From positions 1-64,000 of the forward strand of contig NZ_PIZU01000028.1 in assembly GCF_002838065.1 (NCBI RefSeq): 64,000 bases of DNA, in the 5' to 3' direction. Made by a program: the position numbers and the translations under genes. Below the pieces are notes generated by a model that was given only the letters and a program-made list of their open reading frames with translations, was not told the DNA's origin and made no database searches. This document shows, piece by piece, positions 51,536-63,609 of this stretch. This DNA comes from Mycobacterium hubeiense. Its GTDB lineage: Bacteria; Actinomycetota; Actinomycetes; Mycobacteriales; Mycobacteriaceae. Positions within the stretch are counted from its first letter, which is position 1. Every line of letters begins with the position of its first letter.

Positions 51536-52822
51536 TCAGGCTCCCGACTGCGCCTTCGACGCCGCCGGGCGGACCCCTGCTACCGCCGTACCGGCAGTAT
51601 TTGGCGTGCTCGTTTGGTATGCGTGACGGCTGAGCCGGCCGACCGTGGCGGCCACCCTTAGCACATACGCATCGCGCGGAAGCGTCGGATCGCGGCCAGT
51701 GAAGTCGGCGATCCGTTTCAGCCGGTAGCGCACGGTGTTTGGATGAACGAACAATTTGCGGGCGCACGCCTCGATCGCGCCGCCGGAATCCAGGTACGCA
51801 TCCAGCGTCTCCGTCAACGCCGGTCCGGCGTCGGCCAGCGGGCGCATCACCTCCGTCTCCAGCGCCGCGATCGCCGTCGTGTCTCCCAGAAGTGCCCGCT
51901 CAGGCAGCAGTTCGCGCGCCAGTACCGGGCGAGGCGCACCGCTCCAGCCGGCCACGGCGTTCATCCCGGCGATCGCTTCGGTGGCGCTGCGGTGCGCCGC
52001 GGTGAGCGTCGGTGCGGTGGGGCCGACGACGACCGGGCCGTCGGCGAACACGTCGAGCAGCTCGGCGAGTAGCCGATCCGTCGGCGGCAGCGGGCCCGAC
52101 ACGATGGCGACCAGCCATGTGCCGTGCACGTCGGACAACGCCGCCCGGCCGTTGCGCCTGACCACGTCGTGCACGTCGTCGCTGGCCAGGTCGATGCGGT
52201 CGGGCTGCGGCGATCCCACAATCACGGTGGCCGGCGCGGTGGCGTCCCAGTTCAGCGCCGCCGCCTGCGACTGCAGCTCGGGTCCGATGTCGCCGCGCAC
52301 CACGGCGTCGACGACGTTGGCCTCCATCCGGGTGTCCCACGCGCCGCGCGCCTCGGCCTGGTCGGCGTACGCGGTGGCCGCGGCGAACGCCAAATCGCGG
52401 CTGTAGCGCAGAATTCCCGCGGTCAACGCCGTCAGCTGCTGCTCCGAACGGGCCAGCAGTGGCACCACTTCTTCGAAGAACTCCATCGTCGTGCGGACCA
52501 TCTCGACGGACTGCCGCAGCGCGATGCGTCGCCGAAGGTCTTGCGGCACAACCTCGAACGCCTGCGCGGTATAACCCACGTTGCTCTGCGGATTGCGCAT
52601 CCACTCGACGAAGTTCACCACCGCGGTCTGCACCACCAGCTGCACGCTGGCCCGCTGGGAGGCCTCCAGGTCGGCGAAGAACGGCAGCCGTTCCTCCATC
52701 GCGTGCACCGCCTCGGTGGCCAGCCGGCCCGAGTACTGCTGCAGCCGGCGCAGCACCGAATCGGGCACCCCTTCGAGCACCCCGACCGTCGAGGCGGGCG
52801 GAACGAACCGACTGTCGGCCAT
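51536..52822 (-). CDS. mabR: PucR-family regulator of FAS-II, MabR
   Basis: A 428-residue protein in the exact position of M. tuberculosis Rv2242 (MabR), between aceE and fabD. The N-terminal helical part has AVHAMEERLPFFADLEASQR and FVEWMRNPQSNVGYTA. The C-terminal PucR HTH reads AIEACARKLFVHPNTVRYRL, KRIADFTGRD. MabR binds upstream of fabD and adjusts the operon to long-chain acyl-CoA. The reading direction is the same as the operon, with 128 bases between. Confidence 0.92.
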   Translation of the reverse strand: MADSRFVPPASTVGVLEGVPDSVLRRLQQYSGRLATEAVHAMEERLPFFADLEASQRASVQLVVQTAVVNFVEWMRNPQSNVGYTAQAFEVVPQDLRRRIALRQSVEMVRTTMEFFEEVVPLLARSEQQLTALTAGILRYSRDLAFAAATAYADQAEARGAWDTRMEANVVDAVVRGDIGPELQSQAAALNWDATAPATVIVGSPQPDRIDLASDDVHDVVRRNGRAALSDVHGTWLVAIVSGPLPPTDRLLAELLDVFADGPVVVGPTAPTLTAAHRSATEAIAGMNAVAGWSGAPRPVLARELLPERALLGDTTAIAALETEVMRPLADAGPALTETLDAYLDSGGAIEACARKLFVHPNTVRYRLKRIADFTGRDPTLPRDAYVLRVAATVGRLSRHAYQTSTPNTAGTAVAGVRPAASKAQSGA

Positions 52823-52864
52823 TCCTAAAAGCTACGCCATTTTTCTGGCGGTTTCCTCCAAGCG

Positions 52865-55654
<2,790 letters not shown>

Positions 55655-55732
55655 CTTCCGCTCCTTGTTAGGCGGTATCAGGTCGCTTCACGATCGGCGA
55701 AGCACCTCCTATCGTCCCCCTATCGTGCCCCA

Positions 55733-55785
55733 GTTGCACCGCTGGGGGTGGCGAGGGGAATGTACCGACGAGTAGGGGGTGCAAC
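55733..55785. promoter_or_regulatory. Separated 8-bp inverted repeat in the aceE upstream region
   Basis: GTTGCACC (55733-55740) and GGTGCAAC (55778-55785) are exact inverted copies separated by 37 bases in the 149-base gap between aceE and the lipoprotein gene. This is a possible site for a regulator of aceE, or a large hairpin. Confidence 0.4.
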
Positions 55786-55803
55786 CGGTAAGTTCTGCAG
55801 ACC

Positions 55804-56349
55804 GTGCGAATCGTCGCTCTCGTCATCGGCAGCGTCGCTGCGCTGGCGATGGTCATCGTCGGGTGCACCACCGTCACCGACGGAAGGGCCCGGGTCGACG
55901 CCGCGGAGGCCCCGGTTTACCGGGCTTCGGTGTCGGCGTCGATCGAGGCATCCGAGGAGTCGTCGGCGGCCCGCGAATCCGAGCGTCAGGCGTCGCTGAC
56001 CACCCAGGCGGTCCGTACCTCATGCGAAGGGCTCAGTTCCAGCAGTGTGGACGCCGTCAACGCGGTCAACGCCTATGTCGACGCGTTCAACCAGGGCGGC
56101 GATGTGGGGACCACGGCGAGGCCGGCGATCGACGCGCTCAACCGCAGCGCCGACCTGGTGGCCCGCAGCATCTCAGACCCGCTCTCACCGGATTTGCGTG
56201 ACGCGCTGACCGCCTGGGTCGACGCGGCACGCGAGGTCGCAGGCGCCATCGCCACCGACGCCCCGCCCGAGGAATTCAACGCCACGATCACCAAGCTCAA
56301 CGACGTGAAGGCCACCGCGTTGAATCTCTGCGACAGCGCATACCGATGA
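55804..56349 (+). CDS. Putative lipoprotein (Rv2240c-like)
   Basis: A 181-residue protein from GTG 55804. Signal peptide VALVIGSVAALAMVIVGC ends in a lipobox with Cys21. The mature part is Ala/Ser-rich and helical with two conserved Cys (RTSCEG, NLCDSAY). Position matches Rv2240c between aceE and the DUF3052 gene. Function unknown; probably envelope-anchored. Confidence 0.82.
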   Translation: MRIVALVIGSVAALAMVIVGCTTVTDGRARVDAAEAPVYRASVSASIEASEESSAARESERQASLTTQAVRTSCEGLSSSSVDAVNAVNAYVDAFNQGGDVGTTARPAIDALNRSADLVARSISDPLSPDLRDALTAWVDAAREVAGAIATDAPPEEFNATITKLNDVKATALNLCDSAYR

Positions 56350-56403
56350 AGACCGAGCGCCGCGCCCCGTTGTTGCGCAGTGGCGTGCGACGATAGGGCG
56401 CAC

Positions 56404-56865
56404 ATGAGCAGCACCCAAGCAGCTAAAGGAGGACCGACGGTGGTCGCGGCGGCAGACGCGCCGAACTACGCCCAAAGGCTGGGCATCCAAAAAGATCAGG
56501 TTGTGCAGGAGTTGGGGTGGGATGAGGACACCGACGACGACATCCGTGCCGATATCGAAGAGGCGTGCGGTTCTGAGCTGCTCGACGAAGACGCGGACGA
56601 GGTCATCGACGTGGTGTTGCTCTGGTGGCGCGACGGGGACGGCGACCTCGTCGACCGGCTGATGGATGCGATCACGCCGCTGGCCGAAGACGGGGTGATC
56701 TGGGTGATCACACCCAAGACCGGTAAGCCCGGACATGTGCTGCCGGCCGAGATCGCCGAATCGGCGCCGACGGCCGGGCTGATGCAGACGTCGTCGGCCA
56801 ATCTCGGCGACTGGATCGCGACCCGCCTGGTGCAACCGAAATCGAAGGCCGCGGGACGGCGCTAG
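56404..56865 (+). CDS. DUF3052 protein (Rv2239c-like)
   Basis: A 153-residue cytoplasmic protein from ATG 56404. [40 protein letters not shown] and [20 protein letters not shown] show the acidic DUF3052 pattern. No known function. It overlaps ahpE by one base (TAGTG), so the two are coupled. Confidence 0.9.
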   Translation: MSSTQAAKGGPTVVAAADAPNYAQRLGIQKDQVVQELGWDEDTDDDIRADIEEACGSELLDEDADEVIDVVLLWWRDGDGDLVDRLMDAITPLAEDGVIWVITPKTGKPGHVLPAEIAESAPTAGLMQTSSANLGDWIATRLVQPKSKAAGRR

Positions 56866-57326
56866 TGCTGCCGGTCGGCACCGAGGCACCCGACTTCACG
56901 CTGAAGGACCAGAACGGAAGGCCGGTCAGGCTCAGCGACTTTCGCGGCGCCAAGAATGTGCTGCTGGTGTTCTTCCCGCTCGCCTTCACCGGTATTTGCC
57001 AGGGTGAACTCGACGAGATCCGCGACCATCTGCCGCGGTACGAGAACGACGACACCGCGACGCTGGCGATCTCGGTGGGCCCGCCGCCCACTCACAAGAT
57101 CTGGGCTTTGCAGAGCGGCTTCACCTTTCCCGTGCTGTCGGACTTCTGGCCGCACGGCGCGGTGAGTCAGGCGTACGGCGTGTTCAACGACGCCGCCGGG
57201 TATCCCAATCGCGGAACGTTCGTGGTGGACCGCTCAGGCATCATCCGCTTCGCCGAGATGAAGCAGCCGGGGGAGCCGCGCGATCAGTCGGTATGGGTCG
57301 ATGCGCTGGCCACGGTGGCGTCCTGA
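56865..57326 (+). CDS. ahpE: One-cysteine peroxiredoxin AhpE
   Basis: A 153-residue peroxiredoxin from GTG 56865. [12 protein letters not shown] holds the peroxidatic Cys45 after the PxxxTxxC pattern. [19 protein letters not shown] and [16 protein letters not shown] are nearly identical to M. tuberculosis AhpE. It reduces peroxides and peroxynitrite, recycled by mycothiol/mycoredoxin. It ends 44 bases before tRNA-Val. Confidence 0.95.
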   Translation: MLPVGTEAPDFTLKDQNGRPVRLSDFRGAKNVLLVFFPLAFTGICQGELDEIRDHLPRYENDDTATLAISVGPPPTHKIWALQSGFTFPVLSDFWPHGAVSQAYGVFNDAAGYPNRGTFVVDRSGIIRFAEMKQPGEPRDQSVWVDALATVAS

Positions 57327-57370
57327 CGATTTCTCCTCGCAGGTGCTCGGCAGGTAGCCTGCGCGACACG

Positions 57371-57442
57371 GGGCGCGTAGCTCAGTGGTAGAGCTCTGGT
57401 TTTACACACCAGCGGTCGGCGGTTCGATACCGTCCGCGCCCA
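57371..57442 (+). tRNA. tRNA-Val (UAC anticodon)
   Basis: Acceptor GGGCGCG/CGCGCCC, D arm AGCTCAGTGGTAGAGCT, anticodon stem CTGGT/ACCAG with loop TTTACAC (anticodon TAC at 57403-57405), and T loop TTCGATA. All arms pair. CCA is not encoded. Its position between ahpE and cobD agrees with valV in M. tuberculosis. Confidence 0.96.
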
Positions 57443-57472
57443 CTCTCAACCCGACTCCGGTGGCGGGGCGAC

Positions 57473-57768
57473 ACCGGACTTGACGCCGTCGACCGCACCA
57501 GCGCGTGTACCTTGTCGACCTCGCGGCGGATCAGTGCGCGGTCCTCGTCGGTGCCCATCGTCGCCGCAGCCAGGTACGTGCCCGTCGTGCGCGCCCGCTT
57601 GAACGGATGCTTGTAGACGTTGCCGCTGTCCACCGGGCTCTCCAGCACGCCGTAGCCCACTCCCGGCGCGGCCAGCTGCATGATGACGTTCGCCGCGGGC
57701 AGCAGCACCGCCGCGGGGTTGAGCAGATCGACGACCCGCCTCGGGTGCCGCGGTGGACCCAACCTCAT
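57473..57768 (-). pseudogene. DUF2236 (MpaB-like) oxygenase, truncated beside tRNA-Val
   Basis: From ATG 57768 the frame reads [39 protein letters not shown] and [20 protein letters not shown], the N-terminal third of a DUF2236/MpaB-type heme-binding oxygenase (Rv2237 in this place in M. tuberculosis). Similarity stops after ASSPV near 57473, only about 30 bases from the 3' end of the tRNA. The frame then reads antisense through the tRNA without meaning. About 95 residues remain of roughly 250, so it is a non-functional remnant. Confidence 0.75.
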
Positions 57769-57804
57769 GTATTCGAGTACACCACCTTGTGAGACGCTGC
57801 CGAC

Positions 57805-58767
57805 GTGTTTGGTCCGCCCAGCCGCGCCGTCGGCATCGCGCTCGGGGTAGTCGCTGATCTGTTGCTGGCGGACCCGCGTCGCGGGCATCCGGTGGCCCTG
57901 TTCGGTCGCGGCGCGGCGGCGCTGGAACGGGCGACCTACGCCGATAGCCGCGCTGCTGGGGCATTGCATACCGGCGCGCTGCTGGGGGCGCTCGCCGCGC
58001 TCGGCGTCATTGCGGAGCGCATGGCGCGGCGTGGACCGGCGTGGGCGACGGGCCTCGCCGCGGGCGCGACCTATGTCTCGCTCGGCGGCACATCGCTGGC
58101 GCGCACCGGCGAGCAGATGGCAGACCTGTTGGCCGGGAACGACGTCGAAGCGGCGAGGCGGCTGCTGCCGTCGCTGTGCGGTCGGGACCCTGCAGTGCTC
58201 GACGCCGCCGGGCTGACCCGCGCGGCCGTGGAGTCGGTGGCTGAGAACACATCCGACGCAACGGTGGCCCCGCTGTTGTGGGCGGCGGTAGGGGGCGTGC
58301 CCGCGCTGTTGGTGTACCGCGGCGCAAATACCCTGGACGCGATGATCGGGCACCGTTCACCGCGCTATGCGCGATTCGGTTGGGCCGCAGCACGGTTCGA
58401 CGATCTGCTCAACTTCGTCGCCGCCCGCGTGACGGCGGTGCTGGCCGCGGTATGCGCACCGGTGGTGGGTGGGTCTGCGATGGGGGCACTGCGGGCCTGG
58501 CGACGCGATGCGGCCCGTCACCCCAGTCCTAACGCCGGTGTGGCGGAGGCGTCGTTCGCCGGCGCACTGGGGGTACGGCTCGGCGGGCCGACGCAGTACT
58601 CGCACCAATTGGAGATCCGGCCGACGCTGGGCGACGGACACAGCCCGGCGGTCGCCGACCTGACGCGGGCGGTGCGGTTGTCGCGCGTGGTGCAGGCGAT
58701 AGCAGCGCTGCTGGCCGTGTTCAGCGTCGCTTGCCGTAGCGGTCGGCGAGCTTGTCCTCGGTGCTGA
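57805..58767 (+). CDS. cobD: Adenosylcobinamide-phosphate synthase CobD
   Basis: A 320-residue membrane protein from GTG 57805. [53 protein letters not shown] and the terminal [18 protein letters not shown] are CobD/CbiB marks. It joins aminopropanol phosphate to cobyric acid in B12 synthesis. The 3' end overlaps the convergent SURF1 gene by 47 bases. Confidence 0.93.
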   Translation: MFGPPSRAVGIALGVVADLLLADPRRGHPVALFGRGAAALERATYADSRAAGALHTGALLGALAALGVIAERMARRGPAWATGLAAGATYVSLGGTSLARTGEQMADLLAGNDVEAARRLLPSLCGRDPAVLDAAGLTRAAVESVAENTSDATVAPLLWAAVGGVPALLVYRGANTLDAMIGHRSPRYARFGWAAARFDDLLNFVAARVTAVLAAVCAPVVGGSAMGALRAWRRDAARHPSPNAGVAEASFAGALGVRLGGPTQYSHQLEIRPTLGDGHSPAVADLTRAVRLSRVVQAIAALLAVFSVACRSGRRACPRC

Positions 58768-59530
58768 CGATTGCGGATTGGGCCTGCGCCTTGTCGCGTC
58801 GGCGCTGGCGGATTTCGGCATACACGAAGTAGCCCAACCCGATCGGGGCGATGATGCCGAACGCGATCCATTGAATGCCGTAGGACAGGAACGGCCCGGC
58901 GTCGAGATGAGGTAGGGGGACGACGCCCAGGCCGCCGGGTTGGCCCTCGATCAACTGCAGGTAGGAACCGGCCAGCGGCACACCGGTGACCGCGGCGATC
59001 TGCGCGGTGTTGATCGCGTACACCTGCTGCACTCCGTCCTCGCGGAACGGCTCCTTGCCCTCGGGTGCCGGTTCGGAATCCCGCAGCCGTGCGGTGATCG
59101 TCACGGTCTGGCTTGGGGGCGGGGGAATGGGCGGCACCTCAGATCCCTTCTCGGGCTTGACGTAGCCGCGGTCGACGAGCACCGTCGGCCCGCCGTCCAC
59201 CGCGAACGGCACGAGCACTTCGAATGCCGGATCACCGTCGATCACCCGCAGCCGCGCCAGCACCTGCGCGTCGGCGAGATAACGTCCGGTCGCTGTCACG
59301 CGCCGCCACTGCTCGTCGGGTGCTGACGAATCCTGTTGCGGCAGAAGGCTTGTCACCGGAACCGGGTCAGCGGTCAGCGAATGCTCGATCTGCGCGTTCT
59401 CGCGCGACGTCTGGGTGTTCTTGCCGAGCTGCCACGGCGCCAGCACGGTGAAGCACAGGTAGGCGAATGCGATGACGACGACGATCAAGGCCAGCCACTG
59501 TGGCCGCAGCAAGAAGGCCAACCGTTGCAT
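58721..59530 (-). CDS. SURF1 family cytochrome oxidase biogenesis protein
   Basis: A 269-residue protein from ATG 59530 with SURF1 topology: one N-terminal helix (WLALIVVVIAFAYLCFTVLA), APWQLGKN, the external domain with VTATGRYLAD and VLVDRGYVKP, and a C-terminal helix IQWIAFGIIAPIGLGYFVY. SURF1 helps heme insertion into aa3 oxidase. It shares a base with the ptpA stop (TGATG). Confidence 0.92.
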   Translation of the reverse strand: MQRLAFLLRPQWLALIVVVIAFAYLCFTVLAPWQLGKNTQTSRENAQIEHSLTADPVPVTSLLPQQDSSAPDEQWRRVTATGRYLADAQVLARLRVIDGDPAFEVLVPFAVDGGPTVLVDRGYVKPEKGSEVPPIPPPPSQTVTITARLRDSEPAPEGKEPFREDGVQQVYAINTAQIAAVTGVPLAGSYLQLIEGQPGGLGVVPLPHLDAGPFLSYGIQWIAFGIIAPIGLGYFVYAEIRQRRRDKAQAQSAIVSTEDKLADRYGKRR

Positions 59531-60036
59531 CAGCTTGCCAATCCCCGCTCGGCCAGTCGTTCGTCCACCCAGTCGTGCAGCCCGGGCAGCGCGGCTTCGA
59601 TGACGGCGAACACCTCTTCGAAGTCCTCGTGGGTGCCGTAGTAGGGATCTTCGACGTCGAGTGCGTGCGCGCCGGAGCGGGGGTCGAACGACCGCAGCAT
59701 CCGGATCCGGTTCGGCGGCACGCCCATTTCCCGCAGCATGCGCTCGTGATTGCGGCCCAACGCGACGACGAGGTCCGCGGCCAGATGGTCGTCGTTGATC
59801 TGGGCCGCGCAGTGGGTGGTCGGGTAGCCGTGCTCGCGCAGGACATGGCTGGCGCGGTCGTCGGCGGGGTCGCCGGCATGCCAACCGCCGGTGCCCGCAC
59901 TGGTCACCCGCACGGCGTCGGAGAGCCCGCGCTCCTGGATCTGGTGGGCGAACATCTTCTCCGCCATCGGCGACCGGCAGATGTTGCCCGAGCAGATGAA
60001 CGTGATGTGCAGCGGCCCGCCAGATAAATCAGACAC
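59530..60036 (-). CDS. ptpA: Low-molecular-weight protein tyrosine phosphatase PtpA
   Basis: A 168-residue LMW-PTP from GTG 60036. P-loop CSGNICRS with nucleophile Cys15 and Arg21, general acid Asp in VEDPYYG with both tyrosines that PtkA phosphorylates in M. tuberculosis. In pathogens PtpA is secreted into macrophages; in this organism a housekeeping role is as likely. Start lies within the last codons of ptkA. Confidence 0.94.
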   Translation of the reverse strand: MSDLSGGPLHITFICSGNICRSPMAEKMFAHQIQERGLSDAVRVTSAGTGGWHAGDPADDRASHVLREHGYPTTHCAAQINDDHLAADLVVALGRNHERMLREMGVPPNRIRMLRSFDPRSGAHALDVEDPYYGTHEDFEEVFAVIEAALPGLHDWVDERLAERGLAS

Positions 60037-60670
60037 CCAGCACCTCGCGCAGATCCTCAACGGAGTCGACATGTGCCCGCGCGGGCACCGCATCCGGCTC
60101 GTCGAAATCGTCGCGGCCGTAACCCCACCCGACCACCACGGTGTCGATTCCGTGTTCGGCGGCGCCCTCGACGTCGTGGCGGCGATCGCCGACCATGAGC
60201 ACCCGCTCCGGCAGCGGCTGCAGCTGTGCCAGCGCATGGGCCACCACATCGGCCTTGCTTGCGCGGGTTCCGTCGACGCTGGCCCCGGCGATGACCTCGA
60301 AATGGTCGTCGAGGCCGAAGTGGCTCAGGATTCGCTGCGCCGTGGGTTCGGCCTTCGACGTCGCGACGGCCAGCCGGACACCGGCGGCCCGCAGATCGGC
60401 GAGCAGGGCGGGGATCCCGTCGAACAGGCTGTTCATCGCCCACCCGCGGGTGGTGTAGGCGGCGCGGTAGGCAGCGACGGCCTGCTCGCCGAGGCCCATC
60501 GCGCGCAGGGTGTGGTGCATCGGCGGGCCGACGATCCGGCTGGCCAGATCGCCCTCCGGGATGGGCGCGCCCACCTGGCCGAGCGCATGCCGAAAGCTCG
60601 ACACGATGCCCTCGGCCGAATCGGTCAGGGTGCCGTCGAGATCGAATATCACCAGCTGCGGGGGTGCCAT
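60029..60670 (-). CDS. ptkA: HAD-superfamily protein, PtkA homologue
   Basis: A 213-residue HAD protein from ATG 60670 (GTG 60673 also possible). Motif I VIFDLDGTLTDS, motif II VATSKAEP, motif III Lys in SKADVV and motif IV MVGDRRHDVEGA. M. tuberculosis PtkA (Rv2232) is about 290 residues with a disordered N-terminal extension; that extension is absent here. The HAD core suggests phosphatase chemistry, though PtkA was reported as a tyrosine kinase acting on PtpA. Confidence 0.85.
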   Translation of the reverse strand: MAPPQLVIFDLDGTLTDSAEGIVSSFRHALGQVGAPIPEGDLASRIVGPPMHHTLRAMGLGEQAVAAYRAAYTTRGWAMNSLFDGIPALLADLRAAGVRLAVATSKAEPTAQRILSHFGLDDHFEVIAGASVDGTRASKADVVAHALAQLQPLPERVLMVGDRRHDVEGAAEHGIDTVVVGWGYGRDDFDEPDAVPARAHVDSVEDLREVLGV

Positions 60671-60728
60671 CACGTGTCCATTCTCCCCGACGGTGCTGGC
60701 GCGGCTGTTGGCGCATTAGTGTCGGGAT

Positions 60729-61751
60729 GTGGCGACTCTTCTGCGTGCGGCCGCGCGCTATCACGGCGATGAGGCCGTGCGGCCCGGCATGGTGGATTTC
60801 GCGGTCAACGTTCGCTCTTCGACGCCGCCGCAGTGGTTGCGTGACCGGCTCGCGTCGCGGCTGGCCGACCTCGGCCGTTACCCGAGCGCGGCCGACCAAC
60901 GACGCGCGATCGAGGCGGTCGCGACCCGGCACGGGCGGCGTGCCGACAACGTGGCGCTGTTGGCCGGGGCCGCGGAAGGCTTCTCTCTGCTGGCCAACCT
61001 GCGGCCGAGGTTGGCGGCCCTGATCGCGCCGTCGTTCACCGAACCCGAGGCGACGTTGACGGCGGCCGGGGTGCCCATCGTGCACGTCGTGCTGCCGCCG
61101 CCGTTCACATTGGCCGATGCGCGGGTGCCCGACGACGCCGATCTGGTGGTGGTAGGCAATCCGACCAACCCCACCTCGGTGCTGCACAGTCGCGACAAGA
61201 TCCTCGCGCTGCGCCGGCCGGGCCGCATCGTCGTGGTCGATGAAGCCTTCGCCGACGCGATACCCGGTGAGCCGGCGTCGCTGGCAGCTGATGTGCTGCC
61301 CGATGTGGTGATCGTGCGCAGCTTGACCAAGACGTGGTCGCTGGCGGGCCTGCGGGTCGGGTACGCGCTGGGTCCGTCGCAGGTTCTCCGCACGCTGACG
61401 TCCCGGCGGGCGCACTGGCCGCTGGGCACCCTTGCGCTCGAGGCGATCGCGGCGTGCAGCACACCCGAAGCGATCACCGAAGCCGCCCAGGGCGCCGAGC
61501 GGCTGGCGGCACTGCGTGCCGAGATGGTGGCGGCCTTGACGGCTACGGGTGTGGACGTTGTCGACGGCCGCGCCCCGTTTGTGCTGTTCGGCGTTCCCGA
61601 TGCCGAGTTGATGCGAAAACAATTGGACAACAAGGGAATTGCAGTGCGTCGATGTGACACGTTCGTCGGGTGGGACGGATCGTACCTGCGCGCCGCGGTG
61701 CGACCGGAATGGCCGCAATTGCTGAGCGCGATGGCCGAGGTGCTGCGGTGA
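60729..61751 (+). CDS. cobC: CobC-like PLP-dependent aminotransferase/decarboxylase
   Basis: A 340-residue fold-type I PLP enzyme from GTG 60729. [21 protein letters not shown] and PLP Lys in [19 protein letters not shown] are typical of the histidinol-phosphate aminotransferase/threonine-phosphate decarboxylase group annotated as CobC (Rv2231c). It could provide aminopropanol phosphate for cobD, 2 kb away. Coupled to the NIF3 gene by GTGA. Confidence 0.85.
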   Translation: MATLLRAAARYHGDEAVRPGMVDFAVNVRSSTPPQWLRDRLASRLADLGRYPSAADQRRAIEAVATRHGRRADNVALLAGAAEGFSLLANLRPRLAALIAPSFTEPEATLTAAGVPIVHVVLPPPFTLADARVPDDADLVVVGNPTNPTSVLHSRDKILALRRPGRIVVVDEAFADAIPGEPASLAADVLPDVVIVRSLTKTWSLAGLRVGYALGPSQVLRTLTSRRAHWPLGTLALEAIAACSTPEAITEAAQGAERLAALRAEMVAALTATGVDVVDGRAPFVLFGVPDAELMRKQLDNKGIAVRRCDTFVGWDGSYLRAAVRPEWPQLLSAMAEVLR

Positions 61752-62875
61752 GTGTGCGGCTGGCCGACGTCATCGACGTGCTGGACGAGGCGTATCCGCC
61801 GCAACTCGCCCAGGACTGGGATTCGGTCGGGCTGGTGTGCGGCGACCCGTCCGACAACGTCGAGAGCGTAACGGTCGCGGTCGACGCGACCGCCGCCGTC
61901 GTCGCCGAGGTGCCCGCCAACGGGTTGCTGCTCGCCCACCACCCGCTGCTGCTGCGGGGAGTCGACACCGTCGCGGCGAACACCGCCAAGGGCGCCTTGG
62001 TACACCAGTTGATTCGCACCGGGCGCTCGTTGTTCACCGCGCACACCAACGCCGATGCGGCGTCGCCGGGAGTGTCCGACGCGCTGGCCGATGCGCTCGG
62101 GCTCGCGGTCGAGGAGGTGCTGTCACCGGTGGCGGAAAACTTCGACATGGACAAGTGGGTCATCTACGTGCCGACCGAGCACGCCGATGGCGTTCGGGAC
62201 GCGGTGTTCGCCGCCGGCGCCGGGCACATCGGCGACTATTCCCACTGCAGCTGGAGTGTCGCCGGGACGGGCCAGTTTCTTCCGCACGATGGGGCCTCGC
62301 CGGCCATCGGGACTGTCGGCACCGTCGAGCGGGTTCCCGAGGACCGAGTCGAGGTGGTCGCCCCCGCTCGGTTGCGCGGTCACGTGCTTGCCGCGTTGCG
62401 GGCCGCGCACCCCTACGAAGAGCCGGCGTTCGACATCTTCGCCCTGGCTCGTGTCCCGGGTGATACGGGGCTGGGCCGCGTGGGCTCGTTGCCGACGCCG
62501 GAGACGTTGGCCGCGTTCGTATCTCGCGTCCACGACGCGCTTCCGGCAACGTCGTGGGGGGTGCGCGCGTCAGGTGAATCCGACGCTATGGTGTCGCGGG
62601 TGGCGGTATGTGGGGGAGCGGGGGATTCACTGCTGGACGCTGTCGGCGCCGCCGGCGTGCAGGCCTACGTCACCGCCGACCTGCGGCACCACCCCGCCGA
62701 CGAGCATCGTCGCGGCTCGTCCGTCGCGTTGGTCGACGTGGCGCATTGGGCCAGCGAGTTTCCCTGGTGTGGGCAGGCCGCCGAACTGCTCCGCGGTCAC
62801 TTCGGTGACGCGCTGGCTGTGCGGGTCAGTTCGGTCCGCACCGATCCGTGGAACGTCGAAAGAATCGAGCCATGA
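61748..62875 (+). CDS. NIF3/DUF34 family dinuclear metal-binding protein
   Basis: A 375-residue protein from GTG 61748. [17 protein letters not shown] (His metal ligands), [30 protein letters not shown] (inserted PII-like domain) and the C-terminal [10 protein letters not shown] match the NIF3 family, related to GTP cyclohydrolase I type 2 folds. Exact role unknown. Equals Rv2230c by synteny. Stop overlaps the next ATG. Confidence 0.92.
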   Translation: MSVRLADVIDVLDEAYPPQLAQDWDSVGLVCGDPSDNVESVTVAVDATAAVVAEVPANGLLLAHHPLLLRGVDTVAANTAKGALVHQLIRTGRSLFTAHTNADAASPGVSDALADALGLAVEEVLSPVAENFDMDKWVIYVPTEHADGVRDAVFAAGAGHIGDYSHCSWSVAGTGQFLPHDGASPAIGTVGTVERVPEDRVEVVAPARLRGHVLAALRAAHPYEEPAFDIFALARVPGDTGLGRVGSLPTPETLAAFVSRVHDALPATSWGVRASGESDAMVSRVAVCGGAGDSLLDAVGAAGVQAYVTADLRHHPADEHRRGSSVALVDVAHWASEFPWCGQAAELLRGHFGDALAVRVSSVRTDPWNVERIEP

Positions 62876-63609
62876 AAGCTGAAGTCGTACAGCAACGTTC
62901 GCTGCTGGAACTGGCCGAGGTCGACGCCGAGCTGGCGCGTATCGAGCATCGCGCCGCGCATCTGGCCGAACAGCAGCGCCTCGAGCAGGTGCAGGCCGAC
63001 CACCGCGCGGCCAACGACCGGCTGGCGGCGTTGCGCATCGCCCAGGAGGACCTGGACGCGGAGGTCTCCAAGTACGAGGCGGAGATCGACTCGGTACGCC
63101 AGCGCGAGGACCGCGACCGCGCCCTGCTGGACGGTGGGGCCATCAACGCCAAGCAGCTCAACGAATTACAACACGAACTGGAGACGCTGCAGCGTCGTCA
63201 GGCCAGTTTGGAGGATTCGCTGCTGGAGGTGATGGAGCGCCGGGAGGAACTGCAGAGCGAGCTGGCTGCGGCACTGGCGCGCATCGACGAATTACAGACC
63301 GAGCTCACCGATGCACAGCAGGCGCGCGATGAGGCATTGGTGACCATCGATCAGTCGCGGCAGCAATGCGCTTCCCGCCGTGAAGAACTGGTCGCGGCGC
63401 TGGATGCGGATCTGGTTGCACTGTATGAACGTCAGCGGGCCCGCGGCGGCGCCGGGGCCGGCACATTACAGGGTCGTCGGTGCGGGGCGTGCAGCATCGA
63501 GATCGACCGGGGGGAGCTGGCCAGAATTTCCGCGGCCGCTGAGGACGACGTCTTACGCTGTCCGGAGTGCGGCGCAATCCTGCTGCGCGTCAAGGACTTC
63601 GATCGGTGA
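62872..63609 (+). CDS. Zinc-ribbon coiled-coil protein (Rv2229c-like)
   Basis: A 245-residue protein from ATG 62872. Residues 5-180 form a long Glu/Leu/Arg coiled coil. The C-terminal C4 zinc ribbon reads [10 protein letters not shown] ... [12 protein letters not shown]. The CT398-like family is possibly involved in binding or tethering of nucleic acid or flagellar/secretion parts in other phyla; not defined in mycobacteria. Placed between NIF3 and RNase H genes, and coupled with both. Confidence 0.88.
   Translation: MKAEVVQQRSLLELAEVDAELARIEHRAAHLAEQQRLEQVQADHRAANDRLAALRIAQEDLDAEVSKYEAEIDSVRQREDRDRALLDGGAINAKQLNELQHELETLQRRQASLEDSLLEVMERREELQSELAAALARIDELQTELTDAQQARDEALVTIDQSRQQCASRREELVAALDADLVALYERQRARGGAGAGTLQGRRCGACSIEIDRGELARISAAAEDDVLRCPECGAILLRVKDFDR

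Noticed and set aside
57382-58353. Long leftward open frame over tRNA-Val and cobD
   Set aside because: Only its middle part (57473-57768) resembles a protein family; the rest reads antisense through cobD and the tRNA. Reported as a truncated oxygenase only.
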